From Nemertoderma westbladi (taxonomy: Eukaryota; Xenacoelomorpha; Nemertodermatida; Nemertodermatidae), in NCBI GenBank assembly GCA_032718475.1, contig JAUCBJ010006879.1:1-50698 (forward strand): a DNA stretch of 50,698 nt. Direction: 5' to 3'. Shown here piece by piece: positions 20,932 to 32,150 of the stretch. The stretch's first letter is position 1; every line of letters starts with the position of its first letter. Below the pieces are notes generated by a model. The model searched no databases. It had not been told where the DNA came from and worked only from the letters and a program-made list of their open reading frames with translations. The position numbers were made by a program, and so were the translations under genes.

Positions 20932-22949
20932 CCTTTCAATACCCTAATTAAAGCAAAGCACAGCTGGTTTATATTCTTATAAACAAAAAGTGGAGAAACA
21001 GCATGATTAACTGCGAGGCATACAGCTCGTTCAACCTAATTAGTTCGGACCATAGGATCGTGACTTCTGCAGTCACGACATCAGACTCAGTTTGAGAGCC
21101 AGCAAACCCAGGACAAGTAAGCAAATCAATATGACTGGGAGAAACTAAGAACTGACAATGCAGTATTTATACTTACACGGAAAAAGTTGAAAACCGCTTT
21201 GAAGTACTTTAGTCAGTGGATGAAGACCAGTCCACCGATTCCAGATACCAGAATATAATAAAAGCCCACAAGGAATCAGCCAAGCCACAAGAGGCAAGAA
21301 ATCCTAACGACAACAGTATGTCCCACGGCAACACTGTGAGGTTTATTGTACTGGAAGAGAGAAGATCTTATATCTTAAGATCTACAAAGTAAAACAACCA
21401 ACAACCGAAAAAAAACAAGGTTGAGAAAGCTAAGGAAGATATAAAATTAGCCTACAACCTCAGCCAGAAATACATACAGGATAAAATTGAAGAAATTACA
21501 ACAAACTGCTTGCAAACAGCAACAATCAAGACTTACCTGGCAAACTGCAAATGAGAAATTGTAAATGTCAGAAAGGTTGTGCTAAGCTGATAGTCCTGAA
21601 GAACGTGTTTGAAAATGGAAAGATCACTTCATAAAGTTGTTTTGGCATCGACCAAACATCGAGGTCAGCCCTACAAGAAAGGTGTGGCAAGACTCTACCT
21701 ATAGAAACATGGGACTTCACACCTGCCGAACTCCAAAGAAACATTAATTAAAAGCATGTCCAATCATAAAGTGAGTGGATTAGATTAAATCCCTACAGAG
21801 GTATGTAAAATAGGAGTAAACAAACCATTACTGGATGTTTGTATCCAGATGCTGAAAAAGGAAAAGGCACCACTAATTTGGACTAAAAGTCAACTAAAAC
21901 CACTCCCCAAGAAAGGAGACTTCGGTATACCAATAAACTATCCTGAGCCTGGGATTGTCTGCTTGTGGTAGCTGCCAAAATTTATAACAAAATGAGCATT
22001 CGACTCAATTCATAGAGGTAAAATGCTGGAAATCCTAAGAGCTTATGGAATACCAGGGGTAATTGTGGCTGGCATTGGATTATTATATTGTGAGACAGAA
22101 GCTCTTGTACTCTCACCAGATGGTGAAACTGAGTTCTTCTCAAACCTGGTTGGCATACTGCAAGGTAACACATTGTCGCTATTACTATTCGTAATTGTAC
22201 TGGATTACGTAACACAAAGGGTGAAGATCTGGGATTCACACTTCAAGAACGCAGAAGTAGTAGATATCCGGCATCTAAAGTCACAGACATCGCTTTGATG
22301 ATGACATCGCCCTGCATTATAATATGCTAACATTTGCACAGCTTCTACTAAATATAGTAGGGAAGGCTGCTAAGGAGGCTGGATTGCATATAAATGCTAC
22401 CAAGATCGAATTCATGACCTTTAATGTTGATGGAAACTTGACAACCATTGATAAAAATCAACTAAGGAAGGTCAACGACTTCCAGTACCTTGGATCATGG
22501 ATAGAGAGTAGCAAAAAATACATAGAAGTTAGGAAAGTAAAGGCTTGGGTAGCTCTATCAAAAATGGATACTATCTGGAAATCAGATCGCTCTAGGCACC
22601 TGAAGACTAAGTTCTTTCGAGCCACTGTGGAAAGTATACTTTTATACAGTGTGAGCCCTGGACCTGGACACTGACTAAATCACTTGAACAACGAATTGCT
22701 ACACACGATTACTAAGCCTTAAACCTCAGCTAGAGAACACCGACAACAAACGCCAAGCTTCATACCACCATGCTGGAGAAGTTAAGATGAGGTCATGCCA
22801 GATCTACATTTCTGGCAACCAACTCAAGGGAATCGTAGGCATGGATGACCGGCTATGAGATATATCGACCAACTTGAAAGATACACTGAACTTGAGACAA
22901 TTGAAATTGCTACCACTATGGAGTATCGGGAAGCATGGAATGATCTCAT
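20932..22949 (+). mobile_element. decayed RTE-like LINE, plus strand
   Basis: Readable pieces in order: a pre-RT segment (DWEKLRTDNAVF near 21140), RT around 22023-22298 (ILRAYGIPGVIVAGIG, SPDGETEFFSNLVGILQGN, LLLFVIVLDYV), an altered catalytic box FDDD near 22292, the thumb and C-terminal region at 22324-22674 (NDFQYLGSWIESSKKYIEV), and a C-terminus near 22860-22949 (MRYIDQLERYTELE). Several stops and frameshifts separate them. It is related to, but distinct from, the RTE-like LINE at 14315-16290. It ends abruptly where the inverted copy begins. Confidence 0.75.
22023..22674 (+). pseudogene. RTE-like reverse transcriptase fragment
   Basis: The frames 22023-22298 and 22324-22674 are separated by a frameshift. 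The first carries the palm region up to VIVLDYV; the FADD box reads FDDD. The second carries the helices after the catalytic site and ends prematurely (SILLYSVSPGPGH). It is non-functional by these lesions. Confidence 0.75.
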
Positions 22950-23528
22950 TTCTGTATGTCTTGATTGTTGTTGTAGGTGAGCAGTTAGTTGTAACTTCTT
23001 CAATTTTATCTTGTAAAAAAAATGTATTTCTCCTGGCTGATGTTGTAGGCCAATTTTAGATCTTCCTTAGCTTTCTCAACCTTGTTTTTTTTTCGGTTGT
23101 TGGTTGTTCGGTTTTTGCTTTGTAAATCTTATGATCTCTTATAATCAGTACAATAAACCCCGCAGTGTTGCCATGGGACATACTGTTTTCGTTAGGATTT
23201 CTGAGCAATATGCCTCTTGCCTGATTCCTTGTGGGCTTTTATTATTCTGGTATATAGAATCGGTGGACTGGTCTTCATCCATTGACTGAAGTACTGCAAT
23301 GTCAGTTCTTAGTTTCTCCCAGTCATAGTTGATTTGCTTACTTGTCCTGGGTTTGCTGGCTCTCAAACTGAGTCTGATGTGTCGTGACTGCAGAAGTCAC
23401 GATCCTATGGTCCGAACTAATTAGATTGAACGAACTGTATGCCTCGCAGTTAATAATGCTGTTTCTCCACTTTTTGTTTATAAGGATATAAACCAGCTGT
23501 GCTTTGCTTTAATTAGGGTATTGAAAGG
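22950..23528 (-). mobile_element. inverted partial copy of the same LINE
   Basis: The minus-strand reading gives KPRTSKQINYDWEKLRTDI and continues parallel to the left arm. Only the segment between endonuclease and RT is present, so it is an internal fragment joined directly to the end of the plus-strand copy. Confidence 0.75.
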
Positions 23529-24219
23529 TCCATAGCTTCCATAGCTATAAGTATGACGTTGATAATTAAACTGTTTGTTGAAGATTTTCGTTTCAAAGTT
23601 TTTATCTCTTAATAAATGACTATTAACATTGACGTGATTTGTGCATGGGTTAGCAGTGGTTGTTAACCTGATTAAAGAATTAAATTCAGTTTTGAAAATG
23701 TCAAGCTTTGATTATTTGAATAGGAAAACAACCAAACTTATGTTTTGGATTCAAGAGTCAGATAGATAGACTGACTCATCAGCTACTGCTGTACATACAT
23801 GTAACTATGGCATTATGAATGTAGCCTATATGTTGAGCTGTAGCCTGTAGATGAGTCTATTCTCTTATCTATTCTCTATAGGCTTGGTGCTACAGCTATG
23901 TACCGGTACGAGATAGGGTAGGTTAGGCTAGGCACTAATGTGATAGGCTAGGCGAGGCACTATTCAATTGATAATTATATCGTTTATTGTTTTGGTTAGA
24001 AAAGGCTTTCATTGCAATAAAACAGACTTTGACAGTATTCCTTTATCAGTCAGGTAATTTAGATTTGAAAGTATTGTATGTATGTAGCCCTGAGGCCTAC
24101 TACTTTAGGCTGACCTGTATATAATATTACTACTGCTTTACTGTATATTTCATTATTGAAATAAATGTTCAGAGATTCTACAGTGGCGTTCATGATGGGG
24201 GAGCTCAGTTTCGCTTCTT
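23529..24219. other. non-coding
   Basis: Includes the right outer arm at 23672-23740 and several GTAGGCTAGGC-type short repeats around 23920-23960. No gene. Confidence 0.45.
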
Positions 24220-25875
24220 TCTGATGCTATGTTTTCAGCCGAAGCCAATGATGATATTGTAATCATCCCACCCATAGAACCGTTAACTGATGATAAAAGA
24301 GTTGATGATATAATAATATAGGGATATATATATATATATAGGGATACTAATATATCCCTAACTATGCCAAAAGAAATAGCTGAAACTGTAGAAATACATC
24401 GTGATATGGATTTGGTTGAGAATGACATTAGTACTGAGGAGGCTACTGATCGACAGCATTGGCAGAAGCAGGACATTACAGGTTGCAGTGTCGAGAAACT
24501 GAATTACCTTACTAATGATTACCATGAACTCGTGGAAACGACTCCTGCTGATATATTTGCCAAAATGTTCACTGAAGAAATGTTTCAGAATTTGGTAGAT
24601 GAAACCATTCGATATTCCCGTGAACACAATGAACACCAGTTCTCCATAACAGTCTCTGAAATGAGAAGTTTTATAGGGCTGTTGTACCACACAGGATATA
24701 ATAATCGGCCACATGAGGATCACTATTGGTCTATATCACTTGATCTACAGCATGCAATATTTCCAAAGATTTTTGGGAGGCCCTGGGAAAGATATTGAGA
24801 ATGATAAACTTTCTAAGATACAGCCTATATATAATTGGCTCATTTCACAATTCAATCAGTTTGAAATAAGGGATGAAAATCTGTCCATAGATGAATCGAT
24901 GGTTCCATACTTTGGTCACCATAGTTTCAAGTAGTTTATCAGAGGTAAACCAATTAGATTGGGTTTCAAGGTCTGGTTTATTTGTTCCTCAAATGGCTAT
25001 CCTTATAATTGTCGGATATATACAGGGAAGAATGCCACATATCGTAGTGATACTACTACTAGGATCGGCATGCTGCATTGCAACTGCATTTTTAATAATG
25101 CTGTGCCGGAGTACATATCGTAGTGATAGATTGGTCATTCTGGATCTCACCATGTCTACTTCGATAACCTGTTAACTTCTGTTGCTCTCCTCTCTGAGCT
25201 AAAGAGGGATGGTTTCCATGCCACTGGTACAATTAGTGAGAACCGAACTGGAAAGTGTCCTCTCCAAGCCTCAATAGACTTGAAGAAGACAAGCAGGGCT
25301 ACATTCGACTACCGATCCAATGGTGAGGTAGTTGTTGTTCGCTGGAATGACAACAGTGTTGTTTCTGTAGCCTCCAAATGTGAGCAGGTATTCCCAACTG
25401 TAAAGACAACTCGAATTGTCAACAAAGTGCTGGGCACCCAGGTTGATCAACCTTCCCTTATAGCATCATATAACCGGGGCATGGGTGGAGTTGACCTCAT
25501 GGATAGACTCCTAGGTTCGTATTGTCCCACAATAAGCATGAAGAAGTGGTGGTGGCCGCTCTTCATTAATGCGATCAATGTTGCCATGGTAGCCGCCTGG
25601 CGTCCAAGTACCCCTTATCTCACCTGGAATTATTATCTCAAGTTGTAAACAGCCTTATTACCATGATGCCCACGAAATGCCCTTCTGGACTGTCATTGGT
25701 AACTCCTGCAGCTGTAAAACGATCAAAGACAGTCGGGGCTCTCCATTCTTTAGTTACAACAACTCAGTTGCGCTGTGGGGTTTGTCAGAAGAACTGCTGG
25801 TGGAGGATGTGCTGTGTCTGCCTGAAGAGGATGCACCTTGATGTTTGCTTTGATAGATTCCACCATATTTCTTGA
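24220..25875 (+). pseudogene. piggyBac transposase (DDE_Tnp_1_7), broken and interrupted
   Basis: An acidic N-terminus (DDIVIIPPIEP, near 24250) is followed by the core: YLTNDYHELVETTP, MRSFIGLLYHTG, SIDESMVPYFGHHS (first catalytic Asp, 24890-24892), IRGKPIRLGFKVW, VYFDNLLTS (second, about 25163) and RGMGGVDLMDR (third, 25493-25495). The C-terminal Cys-rich domain is present (CGVCQKNCWWRMCCVC, 25770-25830). So all three aspartates survive, but in different frames: shifts near 24785 and 25140, stops including TAG at 24932-24934, and a 61-bp LINE tail at 25052-25112. The family cuts and pastes at TTAA; this copy cannot. Confidence 0.85.
25052..25112 (-). mobile_element. 61-bp 5'-truncated RTE-like LINE tail with 15-bp target duplication
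   Basis: ACATATCGTAGTGAT occurs at 25037-25051 and again, identically, at 25113-25127. Between them lie 61 bases which on the minus strand read as the last codons, 30-base 3' UTR and (TAG)n tail of the LINE family at 14315-14385, with a few substitutions. This is a textbook target-primed insertion with extreme 5' truncation. Confidence 0.95.
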
Positions 25876-26023
25876 ACAGAGTGCATATTGATTTAAGACT
25901 ATATATTTCAACTGTCTGCAATATATATACTAGGATTAGATTAAATACAGTCCTTATTATATTGTAATAACTTAGTTTTATTTTTGCTTAATATAGGTAC
26001 CGTTGTTCCCATAGTGGGAACAT

Positions 26024-26422
26024 CAAAAAATCATGGAAGGCATTAATACAATTTTTTGAAATTTTTATAGGGTCTAAATAGGACAATTTTAATAGCTCAA
26101 AACAAATTGTGGACAATTCTGAACCTGTCTTCCATGAGCAGCGTTTATAATATTTCAGGTTTCTCAGAGGGGCTAGAAATCTTTCATTATTGTCGTACAG
26201 TGGGTTCAAAAATTTTACCACATCACGAAAATTACATGAAATTGTAATGAGAGATTGCATGTTGCTGATGTATATGACACATTAATAAGACATTTAAACG
26301 GCGTATAGACACATCTATGAATAATAAATGTTTAAACATCATCTAACATTCAACAAACAACATATATTTAGATTGAATATAATATATAATATTACATATA
26401 TAAAATATAATAATATAATATT
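26024..26422. other. AT-rich non-coding
   Basis: Nothing recognised; ends in a TATAATA-rich run. Confidence 0.5.
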
Positions 26423-26758
26423 TAATAAGAAATGGCAAGTAAATGAATAATAAAGAGACCAATATCCCGCTGTTTTTAAAAAGTGATATTTATTTCGCAA
26501 ATTTTCGAGTTAGCATTACTCTTAACCCAGCAAAACCCAGACATCTAAAAACTCGATCTAATTCATTCATATTTTCAGAACTAAGTCCACATGGTCTAAC
26601 TTAAACATAGTTTCAACAACAGTATCAAAACTATAACCAATTTCGATTCATTAGGTAGGGTACAAATGTAGAACTTGGGCACTATGGAGGTATTTATATA
26701 TTAATAAAAATAACACCAATTTGTTTATAAAGGATAGACTTTTTGCAATATTGTCGAT

Positions 26759-27382
26759 GTGGGGCGAGACACGTAGTCGGCGAGCCTTGGCATACGGTTC
26801 ATATAGGGCAAATGGGGCATGTCCGTCTGTCTGTCTGTCCGTCTGTCCGTCTGTCTGGTAAATGTTTGAACGCGAATTTCTCGGCATCGCTGGTTCGGAA
26901 TTGAACCAAACTTAGTAGGTAAGTAGTAGAGAGAAAGTTTAGGAAGTTTGTAAAGTTTGGTGAAAAATCATGTAGTCTGACGTCAGCTACGACAGATTAT
27001 GTGGTTTTTAGAAAATGTTAAATTTCTCGGGAAGGCCTCATTTTCCTGAGCTGAAATTTTGGTGGCCTGTAGAGGATCATGAAGTCTATCTTTTACGAAA
27101 TTGAAAAGGTAAGACATTTAATTGGGGATCCGCTAGAGACTCAGAAGTAATGACATAGGCCTACCGGTACGGTACTGCTGTACAGTGCTGCACTGGTAAG
27201 TACGAAATTGCAGAATAACAATTTGACACCACCTAGCGGCTGAGCGGATTAACATATGATTTTATGTAATGAATGAATACATTTATAGCATGGGATATGG
27301 GGTCCAAACTAGACATGCCCCATTTGCTCTATATGAACCGTATGCCAAGGCTTGCCGACTACGTGCTGCGCGAAGTCCCCAC
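26759..27382. mobile_element. GTGGGG-ended foldback element, 624 bp
   Basis: 26759-26823 and 27312-27382 are inverted copies (GCCTTGGCATACGGTTCATA, AAATGGGGCATGTC). The left arm is followed by a GTCTGTCC microsatellite (26822-26858) and a block resembling the element at 5470-5703. No ORF of note. Confidence 0.7.
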
Positions 27383-27634
27383 GAACGTGTTATTAACTAC
27401 TTATATATTAGGCAACTACTGCACAGTCCTTAATGGGGTTACAAATGTAGACGTTGGGCGCTGCTGGATTTTAATCTAATCATGCTATATATGTAGTTAA
27501 ACAATAGTAATGTTAGTTTCTAAGCAACTACACATATTAAAATTATATTATAATTTAATTGTATTACAGTACGAGTCTCTAAGACGGATCAAAGGTTTGT
27601 GTAAACCATGTGAGTTGACAACTGCATTGTCTAA

Positions 27635-27760
27635 TTCTATTGTTAATTATATTGTTAACTCTATTGTTAACTCTATTGTTAACTCTATTGTTAACTCTAT
27701 TGTACAACTCTATTGTACAACTCTATTGTACAACTCTATTGTACAACTCTATTGTTTAAC
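27635..27760 (+). repeat. two-phase minisatellite (12-bp then 13-bp units)
   Basis: About five TCTATTGTTAAC-type units are followed by about five TCTATTGTACAAC units. A variant with one extra base and TAC for TTA has spread through the second half. Confidence 0.9.
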
Positions 27761-27880
27761 TACATTAATAGAATGATTAAGAGATGCCAACTCGAAAATT
27801 TGCGAAATAAATATACCTTTTTAAAAACAGCGGGATATTGGTCTCTTTTTTTTATTTTACTTAGCAATTTTTTATTATTA

Positions 27881-28164
27881 TTAATTGACGGGATTACACA
27901 CCCTGCGGTTGTATTTATTTACTTGAGTTTTATAACATATTTTCAATTCTACTTCTTAAATGTCTCATACAATTTGCCAATCTCACAAACGACTTTATTG
28001 ATCTGTCATTTGTTAGGAAATATACGATAGGATCCAAAACAAGATTTAGATACCAGATGTAATAGGTAGATATGTAAAACGACGGGTTGAGATATTCTAT
28101 TCCAAATATCTGAAAATAAAAAAAATTATATTAATTCCAAAAGGCAAAAATACATGGTCATTAA
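27881..28164. other. non-coding
   Basis: No gene is recognised; some hydrophobic open-frame sequence without family signs. Confidence 0.4.
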
Positions 28165-28260
28165 TAAAGCTTCTCAATAATGGCAGGGTATTGCCTGATA
28201 ACTTTATAGATGTAAATGTGTCTGAGTCTGCACTCCCAGATATTCTCCATTGGCGATATC
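28165..28260 (+). mobile_element. RTE-like LINE fragment
   Basis: It reads LLNNGRVLPDNFIDVNVSES followed by ALPDIL, which parallels LLNNDRVLPGNFTEVKVSES in the LINE at 14315-16290. It is a short relic in the opposite orientation to that copy. Confidence 0.7.
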
Positions 28261-29054
28261 TCCGTTGCTGTAAGGGACTTTCGTCATGTGTCTTGAGAAT
28301 ATTGAAAGTTCTTATCCTATTCCGAGTGTTCCACTAGCTGAATATCGACCTCCCCTCCCACTAGACCTCTGGTTTCGTTCAGGCAACGTGCCGTCGGATA
28401 GTACCAGTCGAGGATATGTAGTAGACCCCAGAGGTAGTATCATGAATAATATAGATTGGTTTGACTTACAATGTATATTGTTATGATATTCACTAGTCCT
28501 ATTCTAATATCTCACCATTATTAGTGTCATTGCAAGTACCTTGCGAATAACGTATACACCAATAAACTAATATAAATATATATATAGGCAATGAAAAAGA
28601 AGGTGATATTTGATGCATAATTACACTCAAGAAACTCCACATCCAATATCGACATGTTAAATACACCAAATATTACCAATAACCACTAAACATCTGGCCC
28701 TCTAAGATTAGCACTTCTAATATTAACATCTCAATGTGCAGTTTCAATGCAGAAGGCCAATGATAGTAGTAATAGTATTATTAATTATTTATATTATTTC
28801 ACAAAATAATTTAGAATTTTTATTCATGTTTTAAAAAACCATAGGTTACCTACATCCACAAAGCACGACACACATGGGTGGGCAACTGGGCATGTAGGGG
28901 AAATAGAGGAGGGAATAAAAATGGAATGAGCACAGAGAGTATCAATTACATCAAGTGGTTTTTAAGGATAATCCCCATAGTGCATTACCGGTGCAAACTT
29001 CAATTCTCACACACAGTCAGTGATCTGTATCACCGGTTGCACTCTGAAATTCAC
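28261..29054. other. AT-rich non-coding
   Basis: Nothing recognised. Confidence 0.45.
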
Positions 29055-29400
29055 TGACTTGCCCAAAAAGTCAACCAACCACAACCGTCAAAACCATGAA
29101 AAGTCAACCAACCACAAAGGTTAAGGGTGAATCTCCAGCTGAACACCTCAATGTTTGGAAGGCCCAATTTGAGAAGCGTCTAAACTGCTTTCATAGACAG
29201 TGCTGACATAGATGGCGTGATCCCTGAGGGGTTTGGAGCTCATTTAACCCATTATTGTGGATATGTATAGGACAAAGAGAGTCCTTCAAGAAATTAAAAC
29301 ATTTTGGCCTCTGTCCCAAATAAAAGCAATGTAGCATCCTATGGATCTTTTCATGGAAATTCGTTAAACTCGATTGCTGCAAATCTATACAATATAATTA
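29055..29400 (+). mobile_element. RTE-like LINE fragment with internal deletion
   Basis: SQPTTKVKGESPAEHLNVWK (29102-29161) and VPNKSNVASYGSFHGNSLNS (from about 29312) align with two separated stretches of the LINE at 14315-16290. The segment between them is shortened and frameshifted. Confidence 0.7.
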
Positions 29401-29933
29401 TATTAAGCACACAACTACCTGTTGGGTGGTTCACAGTCAGCAGTGTACCGCTGGCCCTGCGGTACACCACGCGGTGTACCGTTCCATTGAATGTGAACGG
29501 GCCTTTCAATATATATATACCTAACCTTACATACCTACAAGTTACTCTGATCTAGTTAAGCTAAAGCCTTTCCAAAGAAAATAATGACTAGAGATTTCAC
29601 TAATTATTACAACAAACAATGTTGTATGTAAATGTACATTATTAATGATGATTAATGTATGGGGTTGATAGTAAAACTATTTGATGGGGGTGAATCCAGT
29701 TTTATCCGTAACATCCTGGGATGATTTGTAATGCAAAATTCCAGTTCATTTTGCGGTATTTGCACGAATCTTGTCACGAATGCTGAGAGGGTTGAGTGGG
29801 GTAGTTTGGAAATTGGAGAGCTTAAGAGAGTGGGATAGAAGAAATACAAGTGTGAGAAGTGCATGAGTTGTTGGTCTAAGACAACTGGCTAAGCACCATG
29901 ATGGGCCAGGTTTTGTTTGGTATTTCTATATAC
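29401..29933. other. non-coding flank of the tandem array
   Basis: No gene. The first array unit begins at 29934 after TATTTCTATATAC. Confidence 0.45.
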
Positions 29934-32150
29934 ACTAGAAAGCCTGTGGCCCTTCGGGCCACAGCTTTCTAGTGCACGTGCAGATGATATATGAATATGT
30001 GTGGGAGATTTGAGAACTGCATACGGAATAGACACCATCATTAAATAAAACACCACCCCCATAAGATATAACTGTCAAGTTTCAACTTTAGGCAGATTGT
30101 AAATAACAAAATTTCCAGAAAATGATCACTTTCAGATCCACCCTCTACCTGCGGACTGGTGAAATGCAGACGGCGCTGCAGTTTGGTAAAGATGGGGTTT
30201 ATGGTGAAGTAAAATGCCTGCCTTTCAAGTTTCAGCTTAAACAGATTGTAAATAACAAAATTGGTGTAGATGTTCACATTCAGACATTTCACCCTCTAGC
30301 GGTAGATTGAAGAACTGTAGACGACTCTGGGACTCCGTAAAGATACAGAATATGCTGTAGTAGATTCCTGCCAAGTTCCAGCTCAATAGAATTAAAAAGA
30401 ACCAAATGGGATGAGGTGTTCACTATCAGATATGTCGCCCTCTAGCGGCAGATGGGGGGACTGTATACAACGCTGTGACTCCGTAAAGGTACAGCCTATG
30501 CTGTAGTAGAGGCCTACCAAGTTTCAGTCTAAACCGTTAGTAAATAACAAAGTTGTAGAAGATGTTAACTTTCAGACATTTCACCCTCTAGCGGTAGACT
30601 GGGGAAGTGAATAGGATTCTGCAACCCCGTAAAGATACAGCCTATGATGTAGTAGATACCAACCAAGTTTCAGCTCAAAATGATTAAAAAGAACCAAATG
30701 GGATGAGGTTTTCACTATCAGACAATTCGCCCTCTAGCGGCTGACTGTGGAACTGTAGACGACTCTACTACTCCGCAAAGATATAGCCTATGCTATAGTA
30801 GATGCCTACCAAGTTTCAGTCTAAAAGGATTGTAAATAACAAAGTTGGAGAAGATGTTAACTTTCATACATTTCACCCTCTAGCGGCAGACGCGGGTAAT
30901 GTAGACAACTCTGCGCGACTCAGTAAAGATATAGCCTATGCTGTAGTAGATGCCTACCAAGTTCAGTCTAAATGGATTATAAATAACAAAGTTGGAGAAG
31001 ATGTTAACTTTCAGACATTTCGCCCTCTAGCGGTAGACTGGGGAATTGTAGACGACTCTGCGACTCAGTAAAGATACAGCCTATGCTGTAGTAGATGCCT
31101 ACCAAGTTTCAGTCTAAACGGATTGTAAATAACAAAGTTGGAGAAGATGTTAACTCTCAGACATTTAGCCCTCTAACGGTAGACTGGGGAACTGTGGACA
31201 ACTCAGTGACTCCGGAAATATACAGCCTATGCTGCAGTATATAGCTACCAAGTTTCAGCTCAAAAGCATTAAAAACAACCCAATGAGATCAGGTTTTCAC
31301 TATCGGACAATTCGCCCTCTAGCGGCAGATGGGGAAACTTCAGACGGCTCTGAGTATTACGTTGCAACGAGTTAGGGCAAGACCTATCTAACGAGCTATA
31401 GTAAGCGAGATTTCATCGAGATTAGATGTATAATATTAGATAAAATAATAATACAGTAAGTATAGGCCTACAGAAATAATTATTTTACTTTTAATATTCA
31501 TAACAGTAAAACAAAAATGTTATAAACCTCTCCTTCCATGCAGCCAATGATTGAGAAAGCAGAATTACACTTGAGCAGTTCGCAACAGACAACCCAAACC
31601 CACCCCAATCAACACTACAGCCTGGCTTGCTCCTTATCTGTGCCCAGCTAGCTGCGATTTCAATAATTACCTTAACGTTGCTATGATACAGAAAAAAATC
31701 CTTCCCTATATTCACTACAGCACTAAGAATAGGCCAATTCGATCGTGCTTGGCGAATATGACATATTTATACACTATTTGGTTTTTAATCAATAAATAAT
31801 CATACATATTTATATTAAACACTCGAATAAAATAAAAACTTTGTGAGAATGGGACACGGCGAATCTACTCATGTTAATTTTATACCAGATGGGATAAATG
31901 TTAGCCCTCTAAATAATTAATTACCGATAGAAGAACCGAAATAATTCGATAAATTTCGCCCGAAAATCACGAAAATCGCCCTCTAGCGGCAGACGGGTGA
32001 ACTTCAGACGACTCTGAGTATTACGTTGCAACGAGTTAGAGCGAGACCTTTCTAACGAGCTATAGCAAGCGAGATTTCATCGAGATGGGTTCGATTGTAT
32101 AGCTGATGACAAACAGACAGACAGACAGACAATGCATATTTATATATATT
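29934..32150 (+). repeat. array unit 1 (long, 2217 bp)
   Basis: The CCCTCTAGCGG-type motif recurs near 30291, 30440, 30583, 30730, 30876, 31021, 31168 (TCTAACGG variant) and 31312, and once more near 31975. The 31168 monomer is the one missing from short units. It shares ATAAGATATAACTG near its start with unit 5. Confidence 0.9.

Larger units (their letters stand above)
20932..23528. repeat. large inverted repeat, ~0.6 kb arms, 1.4 kb spacer
   Basis: 20932-21532 and 22958-23528 are reverse complements of one another with scattered mismatches and small indels, estimated by eye at about 90% identity. Both arms derive from the same LINE region (DWEKLRTD reads plus in the left arm, minus in the right). 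A transcript across both arms would form a long hairpin. Confidence 0.85.
19924..23740. repeat. outer inverted-repeat pair (~67-bp arms)
   Basis: 19924-19990 is the near-exact complement of 23672-23740 (GGTTGTTTTCCTATTCAAAT, AAGCTTGACATTTTCAAAA). The arms enclose the LINE inverted repeat and could be the ends of a separate inserted transposon. No ORF for a transposase lies inside. Confidence 0.65.
19368..26023 (+). mobile_element. piggyBac-like element with nested insertions (model)
   Basis: Identical 22-bp ends in inverted orientation (19368-19389 and 26002-26023, containing TTCCCACTATGGGAAC) flank a broken piggyBac transposase at 24220-25875. The left end is too far from the transposase unless the 19912-23755 segment, itself flanked by inverted arms, is a later insertion. 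No TTAA duplication is visible at either end, so the assignment of these ends to the piggyBac element is tentative. Confidence 0.45.
26423..27880. mobile_element. foldback element with ~100-bp terminal inverted repeats
   Basis: 26423-26524 is the imperfect reverse complement of 27778-27880; the best-kept part is AGAGACCAATATCCCGCTG. No transposase. It encloses the GTGGGG foldback element and a minisatellite, so those were either cargo or later insertions. Confidence 0.65.

Noticed and set aside
26651-26887. 78-codon minus-strand frame with TDGQTDRQTDGH
   Set aside because: It is a translation of the GTCTGTCC microsatellite inside a foldback element.
28286-28486. 66-codon plus-strand frame
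   Set aside because: No recognisable family, no splice context and a position among LINE fragments.
30041-30292. Minus-strand 83-codon frame repeated in all units, and the overlapping plus-strand 62-codon frame
   Set aside because: Both strands are open over the same bases and conserved only because the units are near-identical DNA copies.
30802-31071. 89-codon open frame repeated in every array unit
   Set aside because: It is two ~146-bp monomers read through; it has no domain, and the same monomers contain stops elsewhere in the unit.
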